A stretch of DNA of 64,000 bases from Polytrichum commune (taxonomy: Eukaryota > Streptophyta > Polytrichopsida > Polytrichales > Polytrichaceae): the NCBI GenBank assembly GCA_950295325.1, contig OX485808.1, positions 38,212,527 to 38,276,526 on the forward strand, given 5' to 3'. The position numbers were made by a program, and so were the translations under genes. The notes beneath the pieces were generated by a model. The model had not been told where the DNA came from and ran no database searches. It saw nothing but the letters and a program-made list of their open reading frames with translations. Below are positions 13,316 through 25,939 of the stretch, piece by piece. Each line of letters opens with the position of its first letter. Position 1 is the stretch's first letter.

Positions 13316-14283
13316 TTCTTGCAGTACAGACAAAGTCTTGAGAATCTTGTCCATCGATCGTTGTCACTTTGATCATATTGAAACTATAGCTCGAACGGTT
13401 TTGCAGTACAGACAAAGTTTCGAGAATTCTGTCAATCGTTGTCATTTCATTTCGATTAGATTGAAATCATAGCTCGAATGGTTTGCAGTACAGGCAAAGT
13501 TTTGAGAATCCTGTCAACCGTTGTCACTTTGATCAGATTGAAACTATAGCTCGAACGGTTTTGCAGTACAGACAAGTTTTGAGAATTCTGTCAATCGTTG
13601 TCATTTTGATCAGATTGAGACTATAGCTCGAACGGTTTTGCAGTACAGACAAGTTTTGAGAATTCTGTCAATCGTTGTCATTTTGATCAGATTGAGACTA
13701 TAGCTCGAATGGTTTTGCAGTACAGACTAAGTTTTGAGAATTCTGTCAATCGTTGTCACTTTGATAGATTGAAACTACAGCTTGAATGGTTTTGTAGTAC
13801 AGACAAAGTTTTGAGAATCCTGTCAATTGTTGTCATTTTGATCAGATTGAGACTATAGCTCGAATGGTTTTGCAGTACAGACAAAGTTTTGAGAATCCTG
13901 TCAATTGTTGTCATTTTGATCAGATTGAAACTATAGCTCGAATGGTTTTGCAGTACAGACAAAGTTTTGAGAATCCTGTCAATCGTAGTCACTTTGATAG
14001 ATTGAAACTACAGCTTGAAATGGTTTTGTAGTACAGACAAAGTTTTGAGAATCCTGTCAATTGTTGTCATTTTGATCAGATTGAGTCACTATAGCTTGAA
14101 TGGTTTTGCAGTACAGACAGAGTTTTGAGAATCCTGTCAATCGTTGTCAATTTGATCAGATTGAGACTTTAGCTCGAATGGTTTTGCAGTACACACAAAG
14201 TTTTGATAATCCTGTCAATCGTTGTCACTTTGGTGAGATTGAAACTATAGCTCGATCAGTTTTCGCAGCTGATCTCACTCCAT
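13316..14283 (+). repeat. 78-bp minisatellite, about 12 units
   Basis: The anchor word GCAGTACAGAC recurs at about 13322, 13404, 13485, 13563, 13640, 13717, 13794, 13872, 13950, 14029, 14108 and 14186, with a degenerate last unit near 14264. Spacing is 77-79 bp except 81-82 in the first two units. Each unit carries TTTTGAGAATYCTGTCAAT and TGATCAGATTGA. Because 78 is divisible by 3, the array gives periodic 26-codon frames on both strands, but nothing suggests translation. Confidence 0.92.
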
Positions 14284-14289
14284 GAAATC

Positions 14290-16000
14290 GTAATTTGCAA
14301 ACTTGCGATCCAGTAAGCCCATAGAAAGCGATGTTTGATAATCATGGCTTCGTAGCTGCTTCTTTGCTCTTCCTTCCATTTGTTCTTGAAGTTTCGAGAT
14401 GAAACCTCGGCTTAAAATGCTACACTAAAATATTGCATTTAGTGTTATATGGTAATTTAAATCACTGTGGTAACTATTTTGAGGATGCTTCTTATGAATA
14501 AGGTTGTCAATATTGTCATCCCAACTTACTTTTAGTTCAGCCACTGCCCATTTAAACCCTATTTGTTCCGTGGGATTGTTGATGTGTGGTTGCGTGCGTG
14601 CTCTTGCTCATGCACTCTTATGTGGGATAATGCATGAACTCTATGTCAGTTATTGAAATTACGTTTGGTATATTCAACATCTTAACATTTATGTGTTGAA
14701 ATTTTATCATGAATGATTGGAATTTGGATGAAAAATCATTTAGTAAGTGAAAGTAACAACAACTTTGTAAATCTATAAACTGCACAAAGCTATAGGAGTT
14801 TGTTCTATGTGAAACCAATTGTGTGATATGCTCTAGCCATTTACAGAAGGTATTTGGTATTCATTAAATAATCTTGTATTGCATAATGTGAGCAACATCT
14901 TAAGAATATCATGATTATCATGGCTTTATCATGATATTGGATTATTGAAGGTATTTTATTCAAATGTTATCATGGGCTTTTAGAATATGATGGTGTGTGA
15001 AAACGTCCTTATGGTCATGGGGGTCCGGTGTTCATATCACATACAAACTAAAATATGTGAGTATAAGAAGGGTAATATCTTAAATTTTGAGTGGACATAT
15101 TATATATGAGGGGTAGGTTTCTTTTTGTCTATTGTGTATGCAAATAAAAGGCTATGAAGAATTATAAATAAACTTTGATGTACAAAAAGGGGAGCCAAAT
15201 TTTAGGTTTTGTTTTACAAGGGACGTATCTTATGGGCTTGCAATTATTATGGGTTTCATCTTATGGATGAATAAATCCTTCATAACTCTCAACATGGAAT
15301 GTGAAAGGGCATTGCATGTATATTTTGTGTATGTAGTATACGTATTCATCAAATCAAAATGAAAACCTTTAAAGTACAGATACTCAAGTCTATAATCTAG
15401 CATACCATTATTATATAATATACATTTGATTTCGTTGAAATGTTGGATTTTTTTTTTTGGTTGTGAATAAAGGGTTCCATATCATGGTCGCCCACGCACG
15501 TCATTCACATTTTCAATGAAATGTTGATCCCTTAAGCTTGTGCTTTTGTTTGACCCTATGTGGCAATCACCCATGTTAAAGACAATTGTGGGAACACCAA
15601 AAACTACTTTTAACATTCATTTGATTATTGAAAAAGGACCACTCTAAGGTTTCTATCCCTCAAGGTATGCATAAAACCATCTTTGCATTGAAACAATGGT
15701 GAGTTTGAATTGCTCTAACTAAAAAAAATTGAAGCCACAAACGTAGCAATCGTAAGGACCCATGTACCGAACTTTCCAACAACAAAGCATTGTACCTAAC
15801 GTTTGTATTGAAGAAGATCCGCAAGTTATGGGCACCAAGTTCTTTTCATTTTGAGCTCGAAATTTAGAGTAAAATATGACATCATATGTAGGTGGGAATG
15901 AAGGTGAGAAGTCTTTGGTAGAGTTGAAGTGAGGCAAAAATCAAGTATTAAAGAAATCCTTGCTCTTTGCATTTGTCATATGCTTCCTTCTTTAGCCGCT
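14290..16000. other. intergenic, one diverged repeat, no gene
   Basis: About 15000-15600 weakly resembles 28020-28345 in the same word order (CTTATGGATGAA, GAATRTGAAAG, CGCCCACGCACGTCATT versus CGCCCAAGCATGTCATT). Nothing coding was recognised. Confidence 0.3.
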
Positions 16001-16306
16001 CTATCCATTGGTAATCTCATGTCTCCTTGATTTGTTCATCGTGCAATCATTGCCCATGGCAAGTACTCCTACAATCTTCATCTACGCGCTACATCCTCTC
16101 CAACACAATCGCCATGGGATATACAGTCCCTTGCAACATGCACATGCCTTGTGTCATGTTATACGCCTTTGTGATCGTTTTGCTCACTAGCCATGATTTC
16201 ATTCTTGGAGATACAATCAAAGGCATGCAATTGAACATGTTATGATTTGTTTTAATTGTGATACATTTGCTTACATTTGCATGCCCTCGCATGAATAACT
16301 TTCTCT

Positions 16307-16945
16307 ATGCAAGTTTCTACTAACTACTCACCTCTTGGCCATGATCATCTTGTAGTATGTTGTCCTTCAATGATGCATGTCATGATAATGTTGTTTATTT
16401 ATCATGCGTTTTTTCTAGGCAATGACATTAAACCTATCAAATGTTGTTTGCTAACTCTTGGTGTGGGCGCCACAACCCATGTGGTAGCATGTAAGACCAA
16501 AACCGTAGGCATTGTGAAACTTATCACAATGCTCAGCATGCCCATGGAGCTTGTTCAATCTTTGGGCAAGATGCACACTACATATTTCATGAGTTTTGAG
16601 TCCACAGCCAACCACAGAGTGGCGCGAGCAACATGGAGCTCCCAAACTACACCACCTTCACACCCCGTGTTTGCCGAGCTAGCAGGTTTCATATGTGATG
16701 AGTTCGTCACCACCCCTCCATACACCAATCCATCTCATGTAAACGATGCACAATCACATGTCACGGTCCGAGCTCCACATATCGACACCATTAATGACCC
16801 GCAAATGGACTTCTTCTTGGAGTCGTCCATGCAAGTCCGATCCGAGGTATCCCTCAACATGAGCCTTCGTTCCCCATTCCCTACATGCCGGTTCTTGCCA
16901 AAGAGCATCTCCAAGTCTTGGGGGGGCAGTGTGTTAAAAAGTTAA
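16307..16945 (+). CDS. 212-codon open frame of unknown nature
   Basis: This is the longest open frame outside the recognised genes. It starts with ATG and has no strong family motif. The composition is mixed, with a Thr/Pro/His-rich middle. The frame runs into a TTGGGGGGCAGTGTG stretch that looks like the polypurine tract and LTR start seen at the 3' end of LTR retrotransposons, so it could be a degraded element. No matching second LTR was found. It may equally be a chance frame. Confidence 0.15.
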   Translation: MQVSTNYSPLGHDHLVVCCPSMMHVMIMLFIYHAFFLGNDIKPIKCCLLTLGVGATTHVVACKTKTVGIVKLITMLSMPMELVQSLGKMHTTYFMSFESTANHRVARATWSSQTTPPSHPVFAELAGFICDEFVTTPPYTNPSHVNDAQSHVTVRAPHIDTINDPQMDFFLESSMQVRSEVSLNMSLRSPFPTCRFLPKSISKSWGGSVLKS

Positions 16946-16947
16946 GG

Positions 16948-17215
16948 ATATAGGTGCGAACAACCACTATTTTATAGGGGGGTATTACTTTCAATTTTTT
17001 TTTTTTCACATGCTATCATTATGTAATTTCTACTTTGGGTTAATAGAAAAATGGCTTGTATTACTTATAATTCCAAATTACTTATTATTCCATACCCTAT
17101 AGTACTTTAAAGATGTCCAGTGCCATTTTTGATACCCTATATTACTCTTAAGTCCAGTTATAATTTTTTGCCCCCATGTTTTTAAAATACCTTATCATTT
17201 GTTCGCACGTATATT
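16948..17215. mobile_element. small MITE-like element with ~16-bp terminal inverted repeats
   Basis: ATATAGGTGCGAACAA at the left pairs with TTGTTCGCACGTATAT at the right (one mismatch). The ~270-bp interior is AT-rich and non-coding, with repeated TACCCTAT words. TA lies at both edges, as expected for a TA-target MITE, but the exact ends are uncertain. Confidence 0.4.
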
Positions 17216-17621
17216 GCTACTCCAACCAATGACTACCCCCCCCCCCCCCCCCAAGCTCCAAGTCCATCCCCGCCTTGACAACCAAAAACCTCGCAACACT
17301 CTTGCTCAAGCGCCTTCCAAACCCGCAATGGGACTCCAATGGTGTCAATTATTGCAAAGGCATGGTGTCAATTATTGCAAAGGCATGGTGCAATTTGCAA
17401 CCTCAAAGCTCAAAGCCGACAACATCCACATCTTGGCAACGACCGGAGCACCGACCAAGGCTTCAAAATTTGCAACAACAATCATTGTGGCAGGGTTGCA
17501 CAAGCACTTTGTTGCCAAAGGCAAGCACGTGGTCATTTGTCACAAGCTCATGTATCCAACCACCCTTCAATATTGCCATTCGGTGCAAGACACCAAGATC
17601 GTGGAAGTGAGCTCGGATACT

Positions 17622-18555
17622 AAGGGGCGCTTCACACTATGGCCGAAGGTCGAGAGGTGGTCGGATTCCACCAATCATATTGCAAGAAACCAAGAGTTCT
17701 GTCTTTCCACCCTTCACACTATGGTCAAAGTCCAAAGGCCGTTGCAGTTTAAAATGATTACTTTTTGAAGAAGGTGATAGACTCTCGAAGGAAGTTTGGG
17801 TCGGACGGCAATGGAAACCCAAACTATGGTCGAGAGGCCATTGGGTTTTTTTCTTTAAAAAAAAAAATCCAATCGTTGACAAGATCTTGGTTGTTAGATT
17901 GGAGGGGTTGGTTTTGGGCAAGGAATAAAGTGGGATGCTCCTTTGGGTTTGGACTTTAGGCTTGGCCTTTGGAGGCTTCACACTATGCCTGGCTGAAGGC
18001 TCCAATTACTATATTTTATTGGCTATTTTCAGCCCATTTGTTTGAACTCTCAACAAAGTTTGGCCACTCAATCCACTCTCGGCTTGGACGGCCATAGTGT
18101 GAAGCGGCCCTGAGTGGCCAAACTTTGTTGAGAGTCCAAAGAAATGGGCTGAAAATAGCCAATAAAATATAGTAAGTGGAGCCTTCGGTCGGGCATAGTG
18201 TGAAGCCTCCAAAGGCCAAGCCCAAAGTCCAAACCCAAAGGAGCATCCCACTTTATTCCTTGCTCAAAACAACCCCTCCAATCTAACGGTCAAGATCGTG
18301 TCAATGTTTGATTTTTTAATAAAAAAAAACCGACGGCCTCTCGACCATATATAGTTTGGGTTTCCATTCCCGGCCGACCCAAACTTCCTTCGAGAGTCCA
18401 TCGCCTTCTTCGAAAAGTAAGCATTTAAAATTACGACGGCCTTTGGACTTTGGCCATAGTGTGAAGGGTCGAGAGGCCGAACTCTTGGTTTCTTGCAATT
18501 TGATTGGTGGAAATCGACGGCCTCTCGACCTTCAGCCATAGTGTGAAGTGTCCCT
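17622..18555. mobile_element. large foldback (long inverted-repeat) element
   Basis: Two arms of about 450 bp, roughly 17624-18075 and 18105-18555, are near-complementary over their whole length. Examples are CAATAAAATATAGTAAGTGG against CCAATTACTATATTTTATTG, and shared words for GGATGCTCC and CTTCGAGAGTCCA. The ends read GGGGCGCTTCACACTATGGC and its complement. CTTCACACTATGGC also recurs inside both arms. The flanks TAA and TCA fit a decayed 3-bp target duplication of PIF/Harbinger type. No transposase is present. Confidence 0.75.
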
Positions 18556-18605
18556 CAATCCCATGGCCTCTTGACTTCGACGGCCATAGTGTGAAGCGGC
18601 CCCAA

Positions 18606-19140
18606 GGGCCGCTTTACACCTAGAGGCCGGGCCAATTCCCCTTGAGGCCGATTACATGAAATTTCAGCCCCTTTTGGGTTGGAGGCCGGCCTCAACTACA
18701 CATTATAATAAGATTATAATGGGGGTCAATTTTCCCATATGTAAAGACCTTAGGGCCAAGAAGCTAGGCTGATTCAATAAATCTAGCGTAATCCATCAAA
18801 CCTAGCATAATCTAGCATAGAGATGTTCATATTTCCACATAATCCAATGGATATGGTTCGCTAAAAAATTAATATTTTATTTATAAAAAAATCTTTATTG
18901 AAATTTGGCATTGGCCACGAGGCCAAGAATTGGCCTTTCATTTTTGGGTGCACCCAATTCAATGAGCTCAGGTCGTGTCATACCATGCATTTTTTGATTA
19001 AAAATTTCATACCACCAAATCGGCCTAGCCTCTAGGTGTAAAGGGACTGGGGCCGATTTCAGCCTCTTGGCCAATCACAAGTGAGGATTTCAAGCCTCTT
19101 ACACAACGAATTGGCCTGGCCTCTAGGTGTAAAGGGGCCC
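18606..19140. mobile_element. Tourist/PIF-like MITE (535 bp)
   Basis: Terminal inverted repeats start GGGCCGCTTTACACCTAGAG at the left and GGGCCCCTTTACACCTAGAG at the right (read inward). An internal copy of the end lies at about 19020-19050. The flanking trinucleotides are CAA and TAA. The GGGCC start and TWA-type target fit PIF/Harbinger MITEs. It abuts the foldback element, which has related ends, so the two may be one nested unit. Confidence 0.65.
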
Positions 19141-20145
19141 TAAGGCAGCACCAAAGCACCAAATCCAAGCTCTAGCAAATTGCCACAAGACCACAATGTG
19201 GTTGTCTTGACACCCCGCGTTTGTGGCACTCAAGATTGCCAAAGGAGAGAAGGCATGTCATTATGTCTCAGAAGGGGACATAGTGTGGCTTGTCAATTAT
19301 GCTGCGGGTGACATGTAAAGCGAACTACATCAAAGCTTTGAAATTTCATGTATGTACATATGAGCAAAGGCCGGCATGTATCTCACGATGTATGAGAGAG
19401 AGGCCAATGTTGTGGTTTGTGTGCTAGGTATTGAAGAGCTTGAAGATGTTGGTATCTTCTCAAGTATGTCTACTTGCAAAGAAAGATGGTTTCTGAGCTT
19501 TCGGTGCATAGATTTCTTGCTCATTTCATGCATGTTTATTATAGGATCTATGTCCAATAGAATAAGCTGCTCATGGAGCTAAGTGGAGGAAAACTTCGAG
19601 CTTCCTTTCCTTGAACTGAGTTACATTATGTGCCGCATTATATTTTTTAAGCTTGTATTATATTACAGCTATGTGAGTTTTATGTGTATTGTGACAAAGA
19701 TGTAACTAAAATTTGATAGTTGTCATGCACAATGATGTCTCTTGGTGCCCGTTCTTACATCCACACCTAACACCACTCAAATATTATTGGCTGGTCAGAA
19801 AAAGTACATGAAAGGCACGCTTACCTTAGTCTATGTGATTAGAAGTACAAAAAAGACTTTTGATCCAGGCATAGCCTTTAGGAAGTATACAATGGAAGGA
19901 ATTCCAACTTTAAAATATCCTTAAAGTAGGATTCAGAAGGCAATCTTCACATGAGGTTGTAGATAAAAGATGCCTATTGTCTTGGGGAAAAAAAGGATCA
20001 CCCATTGATGCAATAAACATCAACCTCGCCAATCCAAAAGAGAGAAATCAAATTATTGAATCAACTTAATGAGTATCCTAAGTTGATGACCTCACTGCTG
20101 TTGTACAATAATCGCAATATCGAGTTCCAAAAATCTGCCCAAGGG

Positions 20146-23100
20146 CTAGCTATCAATCCTCTCCACTGCAGCCTGCCTCTCCATAGCAGCTTTCTGATCC
20201 AGATGCTTTGTGAGTAAGAAGACCCTAGCAGTCTCAAATGCAAAAAATCCTAGGGCAGAGAAGCACGCACTGTAGAAAAGCCTTGGTCCCATGCCCTTTG
20301 CAAGCCCCCTGGGTCCCTCTTCACACCAGATCTGATGCAGGGTTGAAGCAACTCCTGTGTATGTGTAAGCAGCTATGGCCTGAGCTCTGGCAGTTGCTTC
20401 TGCACGCACCCCTGACAGGCCAGAACCAGCCACTGTTTTACGAGCCTGTGTCATCAATCTTGTCTTCACCACATCCAAGGGCGTGGTGAGAGAGGCAGAT
20501 AATGCTCCAGCTGCTGCTCCTGATAGCACACTTTGCCATGGTTCAAGAGTTGTTTTTTCACTGTTTGCTAACCAAGCAACTTTCAAATATTCCTGCCAGA
20601 ACACATTGATGCAGTTGTGAGTAAGACAGGGCCATTGATACCTACTTGCCTAATTGTGCAAGAATATGGAAGTGCCATAATAGAGCAGAGGGGAATCAAT
20701 GTCTGAATTAATTGTATGTTACACTGGCATCCCTTGTACCAAGGAGAGAATCTGGAGATCATCTCCAGGTACCATCGTGTCCTCCATAAACTTTACAGGA
20801 CTCTTGAAAATGGACTTAGTTTAATCAGAGTTTAATCAGCAAAAGAACCTCGTACCACTTTTGTTAAATGGGATCTATGCACAAATGTTGAGGGTGGAAA
20901 TGAAAAGGAATCGCATACTCACAAAAGTAGAGAAACTAATTATATTTGATGGCAAGTTCCTCAACAAGGCAGCTGAGTATCCAGCATACAATCCTCCAAC
21001 ACCTTCAGTCCGAACAGTCTGAAGAAAGACGTCAAGTGCCGATCCAACCATCCCCACTTGCATACGTTGCTTAACTACTTCTTTTGGAACTAGTATAGCT
21101 GAGGAGGTTATATTCCCAATAGCAGCTGCAACGGGAGGAATGAGAGTTCTCGGGCAGTTCCCTATTGAGGTGAGGATGCCTTTTCCTAATTCATAAGTTC
21201 CAAAATACACAGAGGATGAGATGATGGAGCCAATGAATGCTGCTTGGACACCACTGTACAGTCCTGCAATCCCCTCCTTGGCAACAACCTGAAATTGCAA
21301 CAAGCTCCTTTAAAAATACAATCAAAAATCACACCAAAGATGTCGAGGACATCTCATCAGCATAGTACTGTGTCCTGCACCAAGTTGTGGTGGCAGCTGC
21401 CTCACTGTTGAGCTCAGAATTACCATGTCATACTTCGCTCTGGGAATAAGACACAAACTATTCAAGATGCTAATAGTTGAAATGCATGCCTCACATACTG
21501 ATACAGATACAGAAGGCCAACTTAATGATCAAGAACAGTAATGATTATGTTGCAATTATTGTCACCTAAGTTATTCCAGATTTTCAAAAAAATCGCTTCA
21601 CTGTAGGTTTTGCAGTCACTGGATGACCACTAGAGTTCTCTTGAGGTTTATGGCTTTGAAGAAGATGGTAATCTATTGCATACCTTGAGGACAACATCGA
21701 TAGGCCCAGAGTACAATTTTGAAGCACCTCGGGTCTGCAACTTGGTCTTCACAGTATCAATTGGATGAAGAGTGACATTTGTAAAACCCCCAGCAATGCC
21801 CCCAGCCACCGCACTAATGCCAGCCCTTTCAATTAAGTTCAGTTTCACCATCTTTCCAGCATTATAGCTCACCACAGTCATGCACCTAAATCAGAATCAA
21901 GTTCTTATCATCAGAACAACACCGAAAGAAAGCAGTACTTATCAGGGTCCTTCAGGATTCATGAAAACAGCCAACATCCATAACATAGCAAGACAATTGA
22001 CCAATTACTCGCAATCCTACACCCCTGTATGCATGATGATATATTCTCAGAGTTGACAATATTTTTCTTTGTCAAAAACAGTGCAATCTATCCACTGTTG
22101 TGATCCTAATACTTTAGGGTTTGCTTTACATTCGACAAATAAAAAGCTGATCCAGGACCTCTAGTCAAACTTCTGCAGTTGGGATCACAGACACATCTAC
22201 CAGCAAGCTTTTAGGATTCTACAGAATCCTGTTTCTTTGAACAAACCCATCCATTTCCGTATCCAGATTAAAAAAATGATAATAATGAATGAAACGTGGA
22301 TACTACGTTGGAAAACTTGCAGTAAGGGCTCCACCCATCGCCGTAATCTGCATTGTATTTGTGGATGCAGCCATCCAATTTTCCAACAAAAAAAGCCCGC
22401 TTGTTGCCGCCCCAAACTCTCAACAAATGTACTGAGACGAGCAATCAATGACCTTATTTCCCCTCGGATTTCCACGTGAAGGTCACTCATTCACCTAAAA
22501 TAGTCCAGGGTGTTTTGAATGTTAGAGTTCTTTACCACGCCTTTTTGCAGAACAACGTGAAACCAATCAAGTTTATTCCCCGACTGCGGATATGGATACG
22601 GAAACCGGTGGGAAAATGCACCGTACCCGCATCTGCAAAACAAAAAGCGGATGGATGCAAGAGGATTTGTGGATCCAGATACGGGCAACGGGTGGGCTTG
22701 CTCTTCTAGGAGTAAGGATGTGCAACAATAGTAAGAATGCCATGACCTGAACTGTGACCCCATAGCTTTATTATGAACATGTTGATTGGCGCATAGCCAT
22801 GCTCCGGAAATCCACTTCCGCTTCGGGATTAGATATGATTTTGCAGCTAGTGATGTAAAGCGTCCCTCTTTCACACTAACACAGAGTTGACATCGCGTCT
22901 CTTCTCTCTCACACATGTTGATTGCAAGCTCACAACATTCAAATTCTAATTTAAATCACATATATGCAGCAAATTCTTCAAAGATGTAAAATAGGAAACC
23001 GAAACTTACCTCAAAACTTGATTGACGCGTCGATTGCTCTCCCTCAGAAAATCGCCAACAGCTCCATCCTGCCAAGGGCCCAGACTTTTGGAGACCGAAA

Positions 23101-23317
23101 CCCTAGCAAAGCCTGCATTACTAGTTCTCCTCTTACAATGTGGCTCAATAAAGGAGAATTCAACTCTTGTAGGGTAGGCCTGGCCCCCTCGAGCTTCTAG
23201 AGCCTGTGAAAACGAGGGTCGGCTCCATGTGGAATTATCTTGTGTCATTGAGATGTCAACTACAGAACGAGATTCCTCATAGCGGAGGGCAAAGTCACCC
23301 TGCGAAGACGAGGCCAT
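20146..23317 (-). CDS. MFL1: plastid mitoferrin-like carrier (MFL1-type)
   Basis: Four exons: 23317-23010, 21885-21684, 21288-20923 and 20592-20146, all with GT/AG limits and matching phases, giving 440 residues. Residues 1-~100 are Ser/Arg-rich and look like a plastid transit peptide. The rest is a mitochondrial carrier fold with the three expected signatures: HPIDTVK (~143-149), VPKEVVKQR (~237-245) and TPLDVVKTR (~329-337). The SAIxVPKE and FSALGxFAFETAR blocks resemble Arabidopsis MFL1, a chloroplast-envelope carrier linked to iron supply. The start is the first ATG of the exon 1 frame. An open stretch upstream of it begins only with TTG. Family membership is secure. The iron substrate is inferred from the subfamily. 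Confidence 0.85.
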
Positions 23318-25035
23318 CAGACGTCCCTCTTCACCTCCCAGGTGACCTACAATTCCATGTGCGTAACCATCGGAGATGGTTACCAATAAATACTACTGCT
23401 GCTCCGGTCCAGCACCGAATCCTTGAGAAAAAATAGAAAGCGCAGAACGAAACGAAATTGCGAAACACTGAAAAGCGAGATCGAACACCGAAAAGTGAGA
23501 GTAGGGGCCTCCCTGCACTCGACCCTAGCTCAACCCCGTCATCTTTCTGCGAAACTCTCCGAACCACTTAACTTATCCACAAGTGCGTGTTCACACCACG
23601 GATTGCATGAACCGGTTCCCAAAACCATCAAATGAAAGAGACTTTGCACCTGTTTAGGAGGAGTACTAGCGGAACATTCATTCCTCTTGCGAAGAGAAAC
23701 AAATTCTAAGGAGAATGTAATTTTATTTTTTATTATTATTGTTTATTGTTTATTATTTGTTTGTTTATTTATATGAAAATAGCTACAAATTTTGAAGCAA
23801 TAAAGTTAGGGTAACTCATAGTTGATTTATTGGTTAACACATAGATGCTCATCTGAATGCTAATGTTTAGATATGACAGTTGTCAAAAACTCTTATGAAG
23901 GTAGTCAATCACAAGCTGCCAGCACATAAACCTTAACTTCATTCGCCTAAGAAATATAAATCTCATCTATGTCAGTATTACATGACTCTAGTGAGCGGTT
24001 AAATGAACTTGGTCAATTATGGGTGTCTCAACCTTAAGGATTTCATGGCTCTTCCTTTTCCCACATGTTGTGGATGTTATCCGAAGAAGTCGCCACGTCA
24101 TCAAACCTGAGTGCTTTTTCTATGCATATTCTCAAGGGTAGTGGCTAAGCTACTACTAGGGCTACTACTACATTAAACTCGGGGTGGGGTGGGGGGGGGG
24201 GGTGGGGTTAGCTTTTAACAGCTAGATGATTGACATTTTGCTTAAGTTAAAACTAAGTATTAAATGTTGCCACATGGATAGCCACCTAAGATCGACAAAC
24301 ATTATTAATAGTAGGATGGAATACAAAGTAAGTGTAATTCTCCCTCTAGTTAAAAAAACCCTCTATTAACATCAAGTGGAGAAAGGCCTTAAGCTTAATA
24401 GGTCCCCTTATATTGTTTACAAAATTCATTTTCTTTTTTGGTCATATTCATTTTTTTACTTAATCTATGCATCACGATGGGTACAAAAGTACCCTTTCAT
24501 CCAAATTCTAATCTAAAATTCCCATACTAAATAAAAAATAAAAAATAACACCATATTGTATTTCTATAGTTCTACAATATAACACTATATTGTACTATAT
24601 TGTTATTTCTAGTGCATACAAAGAATTTACTATTGAGAATTTTAAGGTAGAGGTACATGTAAAAAAAAAAGGTATTATGGTTATATAAATTTGATGATTG
24701 CAGATATATTGGTTTCATCAAAAACAAATTTTCATCCAATATTGTGATTTAGTTATTGTCTTGAATGACAACCCGGTTCATATTTGTTATGGTTTGTTTT
24801 GGTGTTACAGGTTGCTCAAACTGGAGGTTTTTTAAGCACTCCTCAACACTCTATCAACACTATTCTTTGGATTGTGCCATTCCTGTAGTATATCATTCAA
24901 ACATACAGAAGCCTTTGACTACCAAGACTTGGTATATTGGAAGGGTTTATAAAATGCTTCAAGAATTTGGTAATATACGGGTAGAATATAGAGAACCTTC
25001 TATTGACATGCTTGCCCATCATTTGCACACGAAGA
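23318..25035. other. upstream of the carrier gene and intergenic DNA
   Basis: Contains the presumed promoter of the minus-strand carrier gene. At about 24180-24206 there is a long, almost pure G tract on the plus strand. A 92-codon plus-strand open frame (24765-25043) runs up to the target site of the adjacent transposon but matches nothing I recognise. Confidence 0.3.
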
Positions 25036-25043
25036 TAGCCTAG
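25036..25043. repeat. left 8-bp target site duplication (TAGCCTAG)
   Basis: Identical to 26869-26876 on the other side of the hAT element. An 8-bp duplication is diagnostic of the hAT superfamily. Confidence 0.85.
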
Positions 25044-25499
25044 CAATGAACGGGGAGTACCAAACTTTAGTTACGAGCTAGCCGAAAATTCTTGGAGATT
25101 TCCGAATGAGTTCGCAATGATTCGGACGAGGTACCGACTTAAAATTGTTAAGGTCGGAAATTGACCAGTTCAAATGAGAAAAGATTGGCAATATAGCCGG
25201 TTGAGGCATCATATTTTAGGATATTTACCGAGCCAATTTTTAAATTTTAGGCAAGTAGCCGAAGGGACTAGGGATAGGGTGGAAATTTCTACTAGGATAA
25301 TACTAGAGTCATGACTCATAAGGTTAAGAACCATGAAGGCTAATTAATTTAGGGTTGGTTCTGTTCACTGGGCTGATTAGGGTTTTGAGGCTCTAAGCAC
25401 CCAAGGACCCTCTCTCACGAGTATAAGGAGTTTGAGTCCCTTGTGCAAAGTATCTCACTCCTCTCACTCCTCTACTAGGATTTCTCTCTGTGCTCTTTC

Positions 25500-25725
25500 A
25501 CTACTGCTCTTCTGCTTCTGTTTGTTTCTGCATCCACCTGTGGCGATCCACCTGCAATCCAGTTGGTGACATCTGTTTCGGAGGTCCAGGGTGAAGGTCC
25601 ACTTCGGAGGTCCAGTTCGGTGCGGCAATCCATTGCAATCCAGTTGGAGACATCTATTTCGGAAGTCCAGTTCGGTACGGCGATCCACTGCGATCCAGTC
25701 GGAGACATCTGTTTCAGAGGTTGTG
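25500..25725 (+). repeat. imperfect triple repeat inside the hAT element
   Basis: The word GCAATCCAGTTGGNGACATC and following TTTCGGAGGTCCAG-like sequence recur at about 25554, 25635 and 25690. The surrounding 25270-25930 segment (with GAGTATAAGGAG near 25420) replaces the missing transposase body. It could be a solo LTR or captured DNA, but no clear LTR ends or target duplication were found. Confidence 0.5.
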
Positions 25726-25939
25726 AATCTTTTGAAATCTTGTAGATAAGTCTTGAAGAGTAGGAAATAAACTTGTGCGGAATCAATGCTCGTCTCCTGG
25801 ATCTCTTGAATCTCTCACATCGATTATGAGACTTCACAATGACATCACACTGCAGTTTTGTGCATGACGCCGTGAAGTACAGAGCGTGGGATGAAGTTTC
25901 TCTCAGCCGCCACTATTTGGTGTCTTCCTTAATGTACAC

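Noticed and set aside
13316-14283. CRISPR-like array
   Set aside because: The whole unit is repeated with no unique spacers, and this is a plant nuclear sequence.
13756-14285. Open frames of repeated 26-residue units on both strands
   Set aside because: They arise because the repeat length is divisible by three. There is no start context or homologue.
23317-23386. N-terminal extension of the carrier protein
   Set aside because: The upstream frame opens with TTG. The first ATG is at 23317.
24765-25043. 92-codon open frame ending at the hAT target site
   Set aside because: No family resemblance. The end at the target duplication looks coincidental.
25270-25930. Solo LTR inside the hAT element
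   Set aside because: TATA-like sequence and internal repeats are suggestive, but no TG...CA ends, target duplication or second LTR could be fixed.
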